DNA from: Euonymus europaeus
Lineage: Eukaryota > Streptophyta > Magnoliopsida > Celastrales > Celastraceae
Direction: 5' to 3'
DNA: 64,000 nucleotides
Assembly: GCA_963580455.1 (NCBI GenBank)
Contig: OY756958.1
Location: 570,501-634,500, forward strand
The position numbers were made by a program, and so were the translations under genes. Shown piece after piece: positions 36,665-48,576 of this stretch (position 1 is its first letter; each line of letters starts with the position of its first letter). Under the pieces are notes generated by a model that saw nothing but the letters and a program-made list of their open reading frames with translations, did not search any database and had not been told where the DNA came from.

Positions 36665-38739
36665 GAGCTCTACAATCCTGGGTTTTCGGATTTTGATTTC
36701 AGAACTCGTGGCTAGTTGGTCTCGTTTCACCAAGTTAGCCGCGAAATGTGGTTTCTTTACGTAAACGGCTTTATGAATATCCGTTGACTCCGAGTTCTGA
36801 ATTCGGTGATTTTTAGCTTGATTTCACACTACTTTTTGAGCTCTACCATCCTGGTGTTTCGGATTTTGATTTCTGAACTCGTGGCTAGTTGGTCTCGTTT
36901 CACCTAGTTAGCCGCGAAATGTGGTTTCTTTACGTAAACAGTTTTATGAATATCCGTTGACTCCGAGTTCTGAATTCGGTGATTTTTAGCTTGATTTCAC
37001 ACTACTTTTCGAGCTCTACAATCCTGTTATTTTGGATTTTGATTTCAGAACTCGTGGCTTGTTGGTCTCGTTTCACCTAGTTAGCCGCGAAATGTGGTTT
37101 CTTTACGTAAACAGTTTTATGAATATCCGTTGACTCCGAGTTCTGAATTCGGTGATTTTTAGCTTGATTTCACACTAATTTTCGAGCTGTACAATCCTGG
37201 TGTTTCGGATTTTGATTTCAGAACTCGTGGCTAGTAGGTCTCGTTTCACCTAGTTAGCCGCGAAATGTGGTTTCTTTACGTAAACGGTTTTATGAATATC
37301 CGTTGACTCCGAGTTCTAAATTCGGTGATTTTTAGCTTGATTTCACACTACTTTTCGAGCTCTACGATCCTGGCGTTTCGGATTTTGATTTCAGAAATCG
37401 TGGCTAGTAGGTCTCGTTTCACCTAGTTAGCCGCGAAATGTGGTTTCTTTACGTAAACGGTTTTATGAATATCCGTTGACTCCGAGTTCTGAATTCGGTG
37501 ATTTTTAGCATGATTTCACACTACTTTTCGAGCTCTACAATCCTGTGTTTTCGGATTTTGATTTCAGAAATCGTGGCTAGTAGGTCTCGTTTCACCTAGT
37601 TAGCCGCGAAATGTGGTTTCTTTACGTAAACGGTTTTATGAATATCCGTTGACTCCGAGTTCTGAATTCGGTGATTTTTAGCATGATTTCACACTACTTT
37701 TCGAGCTCTACAATCCTGTGTTTTCGGATTTTGATTTCAGAACTCGTGGCTAGTTGGTCTCGTTTCACCTAGTTAGCCGCAAAATGTGGTTTCTTTACGA
37801 AAACGGATTTATGAATATCCGTTGACTCCGAGTTCTGAATTAGGTGATTTTTAGCTTGATTTTACACTACTTTTCGAGCTCTACGATCCTATCGTTTCGG
37901 ATTTTGATTTCAGAACTTGTGGCTAGTTGGTCTCGTTTCACCTAGTTAGCCGCGAAATGTGGTTTCTTTACGTAAATGGTTTTATGAATATCCTTTGACT
38001 CCGAGTTCTGAATTCGGTGATTTTTAGCTTGATTTCACACTACTTTTCGAGCTCTACAATCCTGGCTTTCGGATTTGGATTTCAGAACTCGTGGCTAGTA
38101 GGTCTCGATTCACCTATTTAGCCGCGAAATGTGGTTTCTTTACGTAAACGGTTTTATGAATATCCGTTGACTCCGAGTTCTGAATTCGGTGATTTTTTGC
38201 TTGATTACACACTACTTTTCGAGCTCTACAATCCTAGAGTTTCGGATTTTGATTTCAGAACTCGTGGCTAGTAGGTCTCGTTTCACCTAGTTAGCCGCGA
38301 AATGTGGTTTCTTTACATAAATGATTTTATGAATATCCTTTGACTCCGAGTTCTGAATTCGGTGATTTTTAGCTTGATTTCACGCTACTTTTCGAGCTCT
38401 ACAATCCTGGCATTTCGGATTTTGATTTCAGAACTCGTGGCTAGTAGGTCTCGATTCACCTATTTAGCCGCGAAATGTGGTTTCTTTACGTAAACGGTTC
38501 TATGAATATCCGTTGACTCCGAGTTCTGAATTCGGTGATTTTTTGCTTGATTACACACTACTTTTTGAGCTCTACAATCCTAGCGTTTCGGATTTTGATT
38601 TCAGAACTCGTGGCTGGTAGGTCTCGTTTCACCTAGTTAGCCGCGAAATGTGGTTTCTTTACTTAAACGGTTTTATTAATATCCGTTGACACCGAGTTCT
38701 GAATTCGTTGATTTTTAGCTTGATTTCACACTACTTTTT
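36665..38739. repeat. Higher-order repeat A, copy 2 (12 monomers, 2075 bp)
   Basis: This copy matches A copy 1 at an offset of 5704 bp with only a handful of substitutions visible by eye: GCAAAATGTGG where copy 1 has GCGAAATGTGG, ACATAAATG versus ACATAAACG, CCTAGCG versus CCTAGCA, and loss of the copy 1 private changes. The length is identical. Neighbouring monomers within the unit differ from each other far more than this, which is the signature of a true higher-order repeat. It is followed directly by a third copy. Confidence 0.92.
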
Positions 38740-40800
38740 GAGCTCTACAATCCTGGGTTTTCGGATTTTGATTTCAGAACTCGTGGCTAGTTGGTCTCGT
38801 TTCACCAAGTTAGCCGCGAAATGTGGTTTCTTTACGTAAACGGCTTTATGAATATCCGTTGACTCCGAGTTCTGAATTCGGTGATTTTTAGCTTGATTTC
38901 ACACTACTTTTTGAGCTCTACCATCCTGGTGTTTCGGATTTTGATTTCTGAACTCGTGGCTAGTTGGTCTCGTTTCACCTAGTTAGCCGCGAAATGTGGT
39001 TTCTTTACGTAAACAGTTTTATGAATATCCGTTGACTCCGAGTTCTGAATTCGGTGATTTTTAGCTTGATTTCACACTACTTTTCGAGCTCTACAATCCT
39101 GTTATTTTGGATTTTGATTTCAGAACTCGTGGCTTGTTGGTCTCGTTTCACCTAGTTAGCCGCGAAATGTGGTTTCTTTACGTAAACAGTTTTATGAATA
39201 TCCGTTGACTCCGAGTTCTGAATTCGGTGATTTTTAGCTTGATTTCACACTAATTTTCGAGCTGTACAATCCTGGTGTTTCGGATTTTGATTTCAGAACT
39301 CGTGGCTAGTAGGTCTCGTTTCACCTAGTTAGCCGCGAAATGTGGTTTCTTTACGTAAACGGTTTTATGAATATCCGTTGACTCCGAGTTCTAAATTCGG
39401 TGATTTTTAGCTTGATTTCACACTACTTTTCGAGCTCTACGATCCTGGCGTTTCGGATTTTGATTTCAGAAATCGTGGCTAGTAGGTCTCGTTTCACCTA
39501 GTTAGCCGCGAAATGTGGTTTCTTTACGTAAACGGTTTTATGAATATCCGTTGACTCCGAGTTCTGAATTCGGTGATTTTTAGCATGATTTCACACTACT
39601 TTTCGAGCTCTACAATCCTGTGTTTTCGGATTTTGATTTCAGAAATCGTGGCTAGTAGGTCTCGTTTCACCTAGTTAGCCGCGAAATGTGGTTTCTTTAC
39701 GTAAACGGTTTTAGGAATATCCGTTGACTCCGAGTTCTGAATTCGGTGATTTTTAGCATGATTTCACACTACTTTTCGAGCTCTACAATCCTGTGTTTTC
39801 GGATTTTGATTTCAGAACTCGTGGCTAGTTGGTCTCGTTTCACCTAGTTAGCCGCGAAATGTGGTTTCTTTACGAAAACGGATTTATGAATATCCGTTGA
39901 CTCCGAGTTCTGAATTAGGTGATTTTTAGCTTGATTTTACACTACTTTTCGAGCTCTACGATCCTATCGTTTCGGATTTTGATTTCAGAACTTGTGGCTA
40001 GTTGGTCTCGTTTCACCTAGTTAGCCGCGAAATGTGGTTTCTTTACGTAAATGGTTTTATGAATATCCTTTGACTCCGAGTTCTGAATTCGGTGATTTTT
40101 AGCTTGATTTCACACTACTTTTCGAGCTCTACAATCCTGGCTTTCGGATTTGGATTTCAGAACTCGTGGCTAGTAGGTCTCGATTCACCTATTTAGCCGC
40201 GAAATGTGGTTTCTTTACGTAAACGGTTTTATGAATATCCGTTGACTCCGAGTTCTGAATTCGGTGATTTTTTGCTTGATTACACACTACTTTTCGAGCT
40301 CTACAATCCTAGAGTTTCGGATTTTGATTTCAGAACTCGTGGCTAGTAGGTCTCGTTTCACCTAGTTAGCCGCGAAATGTGGTTTCTTTACATAAACGAT
40401 TTTATGAATATCCTTTGACTCCGAGTTCTGAATTCGGTGATTTTTAGCTTGATTTCACGCTACTTTTCGAGCTCTACAATCCTGGCATTTCGGATTTTGA
40501 TTTCAGAACTCGTGGCTAGTAGGTCTCGATTCACCTATTTAGCCGCGAAATGTGGTTTCTTTACGTAAACGGTTCTATGAATATCCGTTGACTCCGAGTT
40601 CTGAATTCGGTGATTTTTTGCTTGATTACACACTACTTTTTGAGCTCTACAATCCTAGCGTTTCGGATTTTGATTTCAGAACTCGTGGCTAGTAGGTCTC
40701 GTTTCACCTAGTTAGCCGCGAAATGTGGTTTCTTTACTTAAACCCGTTGACACCGAGTTCTGAATTCGTTGATTTTTAGCTTGATTTCACACTACTTTTT
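38740..40800. repeat. Higher-order repeat A, copy 3 (12 monomers, 2061 bp, one monomer truncated)
   Basis: This is a tandem copy of A directly after copy 2, with the same twelve variant types in order. It is 14 bp shorter because the last monomer lost GGTTTTATTAATAT between AAAC and CCGTTGACACC at 40743/40744. Other private changes include GGTTTTAGGAATATCC near 39710, where the other copies have TTATGAATATCC. It ends at the marker monomer of B copy 2. Confidence 0.92.
40730..40760. repeat. 14-bp deletion within one monomer
   Basis: The sequence reads TTTACTTAAAC directly joined to CCGTTGACACCGAG. All other A-type final monomers have 14 additional bases (GGTTTTATTAATAT) here, so the deletion joins 40743 to 40744. 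It removes most of the AT-rich stretch between the ACGT palindrome region and the junction dyad. It is the largest single indel I see in the window and accounts for over a quarter of the net length loss. Confidence 0.9.
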
Positions 40801-43045
40801 GAGCTCTACAATCCTGGGTTTTCGGATTTTGATTTCAGAACTCGTGGCTAGTTGGTCTCGTTTCACCAAGTTAGCCGCGAAATGTGGTTTCTTTACGTAA
40901 ACGGTTTTATGAATATCCGTTGACTCCGAGTTCTGAATTCGGTGATTTTTAGCTTGATTTCACACTACTTTTTGAGCTCTACGATCCTGGCGTTTCGGAT
41001 TTTGATTTCTGAACTCGTGGCTAGTTGGTCTCGTTTCAACTAGTTAGCCGCGAAATGTGGTTTCTTTACGTAAACAGTTTTATGAATATCCGTTGACTCC
41101 GATTACTGAATTCGGTGATTTTTAGCTTGATTTCACACTACTTTTCGAGCTCTACAATCCTGTTGTTTCGGATTTTGATTTCAGAACTCGTGGCTAGTTG
41201 GTCTCGTTTCACCTAGTTAGCCGCGAAATGTGGTTTCTTTACGTAAACAGTTTTATGAATATCCGTTGACTCCGAATTCTGAATTCGGTGATTTTTAGCT
41301 TGATTTCACACTACTTTTCGAGCTCTACAATCCTGGCATTTCGGATTTTGATTTCAGAACTCGTGGCCAGTAGGTCTCGTTTCACCTAGTTAGCCGCGAA
41401 ATGTGGTTTCTTTACGTAAACGGTTTTATGAATATCCCTTGACTCCGAGTTCTGAATTCGGTGATTTTTAGCTTGATTTCACACTACTTTTCGAGCTCTA
41501 CAATCCTGGATTTTCGGATTTTGGTTTCAGAACTCGTGGCTAATAGGTCTCGATTCACCTATTTAGCCGCGAAATGTGGTTTCTTTACGTAAACGGTTTT
41601 GTGAATATCGTTGACTCCGAGTTCTGAATTCGGTGATTTTTTGCTTGATTACACACTACTTTTCGAGCTCTACAATCCTAGCTTTTCGGATTTTGATTTC
41701 AGAACTCGTGGCTAGTCGGTCTCGTTTCACCTAGTTAGCCGCGAAATGTGGTTTCTTTACGTAAACGGTTTTATGAATATCCGTTGACTCCGAGTTCTGA
41801 ATTCGGTGATTTTTAGCTTGATTTCACACTACTTTCGAGCTCTACAATCCTGGAATTTTGGATTTTGATTTCAGAACTCGTGGCTAGTAGGTCTCGTTTC
41901 ACCTAGTTAGCCGCGAAATGTGGTTTCTTCACGTAAACGGTTTTGTGAATATCCGTTGACTCCGAGTTCTGAATTCGGTGATTTTTTGCTTGATTACACA
42001 CTACTTTTCAAGCTCTACAATCCTAGAGTTTCGGATTTTGATTTCAGAACTCGTGGCTAGTAGGTCTCGTTTCACCTAGTTAGCCGCGAAATGCGGTTTC
42101 TTTACGTAAACGGTTTTATGAATATCCTTTGACTCCGAGTTCTGAATTCGGTGATTTTTAGCTTGATTTCACACTACTTTTCGAGCTCTACAATCCTGGC
42201 ATTTCGGATTTTGATTTTAGAACTCGTGGGTAGTAGGTCTCGATTCACCTATTTGGCCGCGAAATGTGGTTTCTTTACGTAAACGGTTTTATGAATATCT
42301 TTTACTCCGAGTTCTGAATTCGGTGATTTTTAGCTTGATTTCACACTACTTTTCAAGCTCTACAATCCTGTTGTTTCGGATTTTGATTTCAGAACTCGTG
42401 GCTAGTAGGTCTCGTTTCACCTAGTTAGCCGCGAAATGTGGTTTCTTTACGTAAACGGTTTTATGAATATCCCTTGACTCCGAGTTCTGAATTCGGTGAT
42501 TTTTAGCTTGATTTCACACTACTTTTCGTGCTCTACGATCCTGGATTTTCGGATTTTGATTTCAGAACTCGTGGCTAGTTGGTCTCATTTCACCTAGTTA
42601 GCCGCGAAATGTGGTTTCTTTACGTAAACGGTTTTATGAATATCCGTTGACTCCGAGTTCTGAATTCGGTGATTTTTAGCTTGATTTCACACTACTTTTC
42701 GAGCTCTACAATCCTGGATTTTCGGATTTTGGTTTCAGAACTCGTGGCGAATAGGTCTCGATTCACCTATTTAGCCGCGAAATGTGGTTTCTTTACGTAA
42801 ACGGTTTTGTGAATATCGTTGACTCCGAGTTCTGAATTCGGTGATTTTTTGCTTGATTACACACTACTTTTCGAGCTCTACAATCCTAGTGTTTCGGATT
42901 TTGATTTCAGAACTCGTGGCTAGTAGGTCTCGTTTCACCTAGTTAGCCGCGAAATGTGGTTTCTTTACGTAAACGGTTTTATTAATATCCGTTGACACCG
43001 AGTTCTGAATTCGGTGATTTTTAGCTTGATTTCACACTACTTTTT
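40801..43045. repeat. Higher-order repeat B, copy 2 (13 monomers, 2245 bp)
   Basis: It has the same 13 variant types in order and the same length as 33036-35280, offset 7765 bp. Visible differences are few: TTTTTAGCTTG versus TTTTTAGCCTG, CTCCGAATTCTG versus CTCTGAATTCTG, GGGTAGTAGG versus GGCTAGTAGG, GGCGAATAGG versus GGCTAATAGG, and TTTTCAAGCTC versus TTTTCGAGCTC near 42350. The identity continues past its right end into the first four monomers of the next unit. Confidence 0.92.
41272..41288. repeat. Perfect 17-bp palindrome at a monomer junction
   Basis: In this copy the usual near-palindrome CCGAGTTCTGAATTCGG has become CCGAATTCTGAATTCGG. It now has two perfect 8-bp arms around a single central T and two EcoRI sites 7 bp apart. 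Most monomers keep one G/T mismatch in the arms, so the change completes the symmetry. Near-equivalents with a doubled EcoRI core occur near 6008 and 33511, with arms that are not fully perfect. Confidence 0.85.
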
Positions 43046-45638
43046 GAGCTCTACAATCCTGGGTTTTCGGATTTTGATTTCAGAACTCGTGGCTAGTTGG
43101 TCTCGTTTCACCAAGTTAGCCGCGAAATGTGGTTTCTTTACGTAAACGGCTTTATGAATATCCGTTGACTCCGAGTTCTGAATTCGGTGATTTTTAGCTT
43201 GATTTCACACTACTTTTTGAGCTCTACCATCCTGGTGTTTCGGATTTTGATTTCTGAACTTGTGGCTAGTTGGTCTCGTTTCACCTAGTTAGCCGCGAAA
43301 TGTGGTTTCTTTACGTAAACAGTTTTATGAATATCCGTTGACTCCGAGTTCTGAATTCGGTGATTTTTAGCTTGATTTCACACTACTTTTCGAGCTCTAC
43401 AATCCTGTTGTTTTGGATTTTGATTTCAGAACTCGTGGCTTGTTGGTCTCGTTTCACCTAGTTAGCCGCGAAATGTGGTTTCTTTACGTAAACAGTTTTA
43501 TGAATATCCGTTGACTTCGAGTTCTGAATTCGGTGATTTTTAGCTTGATTTCACACTAATTTTCGAGCTCTACAATCCTGGTGTTTCGGATTTTGATTTC
43601 AGAACTCGTGGCTAGTAGGTCTCGTTTCACCTAGTTAGCCGCAAAATGTGGTTTCTTTACGTAAACGGTTTTACGAATATCCCTTGACTCCGAGTTCTAA
43701 ATTCGGTGATTTTTAGCTTGATTTCACACTACTTTTCGAGCTCTACGATCCTGGCGTTTCGGATTTTGATTTCAGAAATCGTGGCTAGTAGGTCTCGTTT
43801 CACCTAGTTAGCCGCGAAATGTGGTTTCTTTACGTAAACGGTTTTATGAATATCCGTTGACTCCGAGTTCTGAATTCGGTGATTTTTAGCATGATTTCAC
43901 ACTACTTTTCGAGCTCTACAATCCTGTGTTTTCGGATTTTGATTTCAGAAATCGTGGCTAGTAGGTCTCGTTTCACCTAGTTAGCCGCGAAATGTGGTTT
44001 CCTTACGTAAACGGTTTTATGAATATCCGTTGACTCCGAGTTCTGAATTCGGTGATTTTTAGCATGATTTAACACTACTTTTCGAGCTCTACAATCCTGT
44101 GTTTTCGGATTTTGATTTCAGAACTCGTGGCTAGTTGGTCTCGTTTCACCTAGTTAGCCGCGAAATGTGGTTTCTTTACGAAAACGGTTTTATGAATATC
44201 CGTTGACTCCGAGTTCTGAATTAGGTGATTTTTAGCTTGATTTTACACTACTTTTCGAGCTCTACGATCCTGGCATTTCGGATTTTGATTTCAGAACTTG
44301 AAAAAAGTTGGTCTCGTTTTACCTAGTTAGCCGCGAAATGTGGTTTCTTTACGTAAATGGTTTTATGAATATCCTTTGACTCCGAGTTCTGAATTCGGTG
44401 ATTTTTAGCTTGATTTCACACTACTTTCGAGCTCTACAATCCTGGAATTTCGGATTTTGATTTCAGAACTCGTGGCTAGTAGGTCTCGTTTCACCTAGTT
44501 AGCCGCGAAATGTGGTTTCTTTACGTAAACGGTTTTGTGAATATCCGTTGACTCCGAGTTCTGAATTCGGTGATATTTTGCTTGATTACACACTACTTTT
44601 CAAGCTCTACAATCCTAGAGTTTCGGATTTTGATTTCAGAACTCGTGGCTAGTAGGTCTCGTTTCACCTAGTTAGCCGCGAAATGCGGTTTCTTTACGTA
44701 AACGGTTTTATGAATATCCTTTGACTCCGAGTTCTGAATTCGGTGATTTTTAGCTTGATTTCACACTACTTTTCGAGCTCTACAATCCTGGAATTTTGGA
44801 TTTTGATTTTAGAACTCGTGGCTAGTAGGTCTCGATTCACCTATTTGGCCGCGAAATGTGGTTTCTTTACGTAAACGGTTTTATGAATATCTGTTTACTC
44901 CGAGTTCTGAATTCGGTGATTTTTAGCTTGATTTCACACTACTTTTCGAGCTCTACAATCTTGTTGTTTCGGATTTTGATTTCAGAACTCGTGGCTAGTA
45001 GGTCTCGTTTCACCTAGTTAGCCGCGAAATGTGGTTTCTTTACGTAAACGGTTTTATGAATATCCGTTGACTCCGTGTTCTGAATTCGGTGATTTTTAGC
45101 TTGATTTCACACTACTTTTCGAGCTCTACGATTCTGGATTTTCGGATTTTGATTTCAGAACTTGTAGCTAGTTGGTCTCATTTCACCTAGTTAGCCGGGA
45201 AATGTGGTTTCTTTACGTAAACGGTTTTATGAATATCCGTTGACTCCGAGTTCTGAATTCGGTGATTTTTAGCTTGATTTCACACTACTTTTCGAGCTCT
45301 ACAATCCTGGTTTTTCGGATTTTGTTTTCAGAACTCGTGGCTAATAGGTCTCGATTCACCTATTTAGCCGCGAAATGTGGTTTCTTTACGTAAACGGTTT
45401 TGTGAATATCGCTGACTCCGAGTTCTGAATTCGGTGATTTTTTGCTTGATTACACACTACTTTTCGAGCTCTACAATCCTAGCGTTTCGGATTTTGATTT
45501 CAGAACTCGTGGCTAGTAGGTCTCGTTTCACCTAGTTAGCCGCGAAATGTGGTTTCTTTACGTAAATGGTTTTATGAATATCCTTTGACACCGAGTTCTG
45601 AATTCGGTGATTTTTAGCTTGATTTCACACTACTTTTT
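43046..45638. repeat. Higher-order unit C2 (15 monomers, 2593 bp)
   Basis: It begins with the marker monomer and C-type units (TTTCTGAACTTG, GTTGTTTTGG, GACTTCGAG, CTAATTTTCGAG). It then joins the AGAAATCG / AGCATGATTT / CTGTGTTTTC / GAATTAGG series known from A, and then a B-like tail (CTACTTTCGAG, TTTTCAAGCTC, GATTTTAGAACTCG, CTTGTTGTTTCGG, GCCGGGAAATG, GGCTAATAGG, ATATCGCTGAC). It is thus a mosaic of A and B strings. Private features are CTTACGTAAAC for TTTACGTAAAC, GATATTTTGC, and the run of six A at 44301-44306. Confidence 0.82.
44291..44310. repeat. Clustered substitution: AAAAAA replaces TGGCTA
   Basis: The monomer reads AACTTGAAAAAAGTTGG where siblings read AACTTGTGGCTAGTTGG. Five adjacent bases changed with no length change, placing a run of six A at 44301-44306 inside the left arm of the internal hairpin. 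Milder versions exist at about 7658 (GTGGAAAGTTGG) and 740 (GTGGCAAGTTGG). A multi-base mutation or a base-calling or polishing artefact would both fit. Confidence 0.75.
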
Positions 45639-48576
45639 GAGCTCTACAATCCTGGGTTTTCGGATTTTGATTTCAGAACTCGTGGCTAGTTGGTCTCGTT
45701 TCACCAAGTTAGCCGCGAAATGTGGTTTCTTTACGTAAACGGCTTTATGAATATCCGTTGACTCCGAGTTCTGAATTCGGTGATTTTTAGCTTGATTTCA
45801 CACTACTTTTTGAGCTCTACGATCCTGGTGTTTCGGATTTTGATTTCTGAACTCGTGGCTAGTTGGTCTCGTTTCACCTAGTTAGCCGCGAAATGTGGTT
45901 TCTTTACGTAAACATTTTTATGAATATCCGTTGACTCCGAGTTCTGAATTCGGTGATTTTTAGCTTGATTTCACACTACTTTTCAAGCTCTACAATCGTG
46001 TTGTTTTTGATTTTGATTTCAGAACTCGTGGCCTGTTGGTCTCGTTTCACCTAGTTAGCCGCGAAATGTGGTTTCTTTACGTAAACAGTTTTATGAATAT
46101 CCGTTGACTCCGAGTTCTGAATTCGGTGATTTTTAGCTTGATTTCACACTAATTTTCGAGCTCTACAATCCTGGTGTTTCGGATTTTGATTTCAGAACTC
46201 GTGGCTAGTAGGTCTCGTTTCACCTAGTTAGCCGCGAAATGTGGTTTCTTTACGTAAACGGTTTTATGAATATCCCTTGACTCCGAGTTCTAAATTCGGT
46301 GATTTTTAGCTTGATTTCACACTACTTTTCGAGCTCTACGATCCTGGCGTTTCGGATTTTGATTTCAGAACTTGTGGCTAGTTGGTCTCGTTTCACCTAG
46401 TTAGCCGCGAAATGTGGTTTCTTTACGAAAACGGTTTTATGAATATCAGTTGACTCCAAGTTCTGAATTAGGTGATTTTTAGCTTGATTTTACACAACTT
46501 TTCGAGCTCAACGATCCTATCGTTTCGGATTTTGATTTCAGAACTTGTGGCTAGTTGGTCTCGTTTCACCTAGTTAGCCGCGAAATGTGGTTTCTTTACG
46601 TAAATGGTTTTATGAATATCCTTTGACTCCGAGTTCTGAATTCGGTGATTTTTAGCTTGATTTCACACTACTTTTCGAGCTCTACGATCCTGGCGTTTCG
46701 GATTTTGATTTCAGAAATCGTGGCTAGTAGGTCTCGTTTCACCTAGTTAGCCGCGAAATGTGGTTTCTTTACGTAAACGGTTTTATGAATATCCGTTGAC
46801 TCCGAGTTCTGAATTCGGTGATTTTTAGCATGATTTCACACTACTTTTCGAGCTCTACAATCCTGTGTTTTCGGATTTTGATTTCAGAAATCGTGGCTAG
46901 TAGGTCTCGTTTCACCTAGTTAGCCGCGAAATGTGGTTTCCTTACGTAAACGGTTTTATGAATATCCGTTGACTCCGAGTTCTGAATTCGGTGATTTTTA
47001 GCATGATTTAACACTACTTTTCGAGCTCTACAATCCTGTGTTTTCGGATTTTGATTTCAGAACTCGTGGCTAGTTGGTCTCGTTTCACCTAGTTAGCCGC
47101 GAAATGTGGTTTCTTTACGAAAACGGTTTTATGAATATCCGTTGACTCCGAGTTCTGAATTAGGTGATTTTTAGCTTGATTTTACACTACTTTTCGAGCT
47201 CTACGATCCTATCGTTTCGGATTTTGATTTCAGAACTTGTGGCTAGTTGGTCTCGTTTCACCTAGTTAGCCGCGAAATGTGGTTTCTTTACGTAAATGGT
47301 TTTATGAATATCCTTTGACTCCGAGTTCTGAATTCGGTGATTTTTAGCTTGATTTCACACTACTTTCGAGCTCTACAATCCTGGAATTTCGGATTTTGAT
47401 TTCAGAACTCGTGGCTAGTAGGTCTCGTTTCACCTAGTTAGCCGCGAAATGTGGTTTCTTTACGTAAACGGTTTTGTGAATATCCGTTGACTCCGAGTTC
47501 TGAATTCGGTGATTTTTTGCTTGATTACACACTACTTTTCAAGCTCTACAATCCTAGAGTTTCGGATTTTGATTTCAGAACTCGTGGCTAGTAGGTCTCG
47601 TTTCACCTAGTTAGCCGCGAAATGCGGTTTCTTTACGTAAACGGTTTTATGAATATCCTTTGACTCCGAGTTCTGAATTCGGTGATTTCTAGCTTGATTT
47701 CACACTACTTTTCGAGCTCTACAATCCTGGCATTTTGGATTTTGATTTTAGAACTCGTGGCTAGTAGGTCTCGATTCACCTATTTGGCCGCGAAATGTGG
47801 TTTCTTTACGTAAACGGTTTTATGAATATCTGTTTACTCCGAGTTCTGAATTCGGTGATTTTTAGCTTGATTTCACACTACTTTTCGAGCTCTACAATCT
47901 TGTTGTTTCGGATTTTGATTTCAGAACTCGTGGCTAGTAGGTCTCGTTTCACCTAGTTAGCCGCGAAATGTGGTTTCTTTACGTAAACGGTTTTATGAAT
48001 ATCCGTTGACTCCGAGTTCTGAATTCGGTGATTTTTAGCTTGATTTCACACTACTTTTCGAGCTCTACGATTCTGGAGTTTCGGATTTTGATTTCAGAAC
48101 TTGTAGCTAGTTGGTCTCATTTCACCTAGTTAGCCGGGAAATGTGGTTTCTTTACGTAAACGGTTTTATGAATATCCGTTGACTCCGAGTTCTGAATTCG
48201 GTGATTTTAGCTTGATTTCACACTACTTTTCGAGCTCTACAATCCTGGTTTTTCGGATTTTGGTTTCAGAACTCGTGGCTAATAGGTCTCGATTCACCTA
48301 TTTAGCCGCGAAATGTGGTTTCTTTACGTAAACGGTTTTGTGAATATCGCTGACTCCGAGTTCTGAATTCGGTGATTTTTTGCTTGATTACACACTACTT
48401 TTCGAGCTCTACAATCCTAGCGTTTCTGATTTTGATTTCAGAACTCGTGGCTAGTAGGTCTCGTTTCACCTAGTTAGCCGCGAAATGTGGTTACTTTACG
48501 TAAATGGTTTTATGAATATCCTTTGACACCGAGTTCTGAATTCGGTGATTTTTAGCTTGATTTCACACTACTTTTT
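45639..48576. repeat. Higher-order unit D (17 monomers, 2938 bp), extended copy of C2
   Basis: From about 46677 onward it matches 43738-45638 at an offset of 2938-2939 bp, sharing AGAAATCG, CTTACGTAAAC, TTTAACACTAC, CTACTTTCGAG, TTTTCAAGCTC, GATTTTAGAACTCG, CTGTTTACTCC and GCCGGGAAATG. Its left part has two extra monomers (GATCCTATCG with AACTTGTGG, AAATGG) inserted relative to C2. A 1-bp loss in GGTGATTTTAGC near 48203 helps keep a reading frame open by chance (48143-48331). Confidence 0.82.

Noticed and set aside
48143..48331. Open reading frame of 62 codons
   Set aside because: It lies wholly inside the satellite and reads across more than one monomer. It is open only because of a 1-bp loss near 48203 and chance loss of TAG/TGA stops. 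173 is not a multiple of 3, so the frame shifts every monomer. There is no ribosome-site, splice or codon-use evidence and no homology I recognise.
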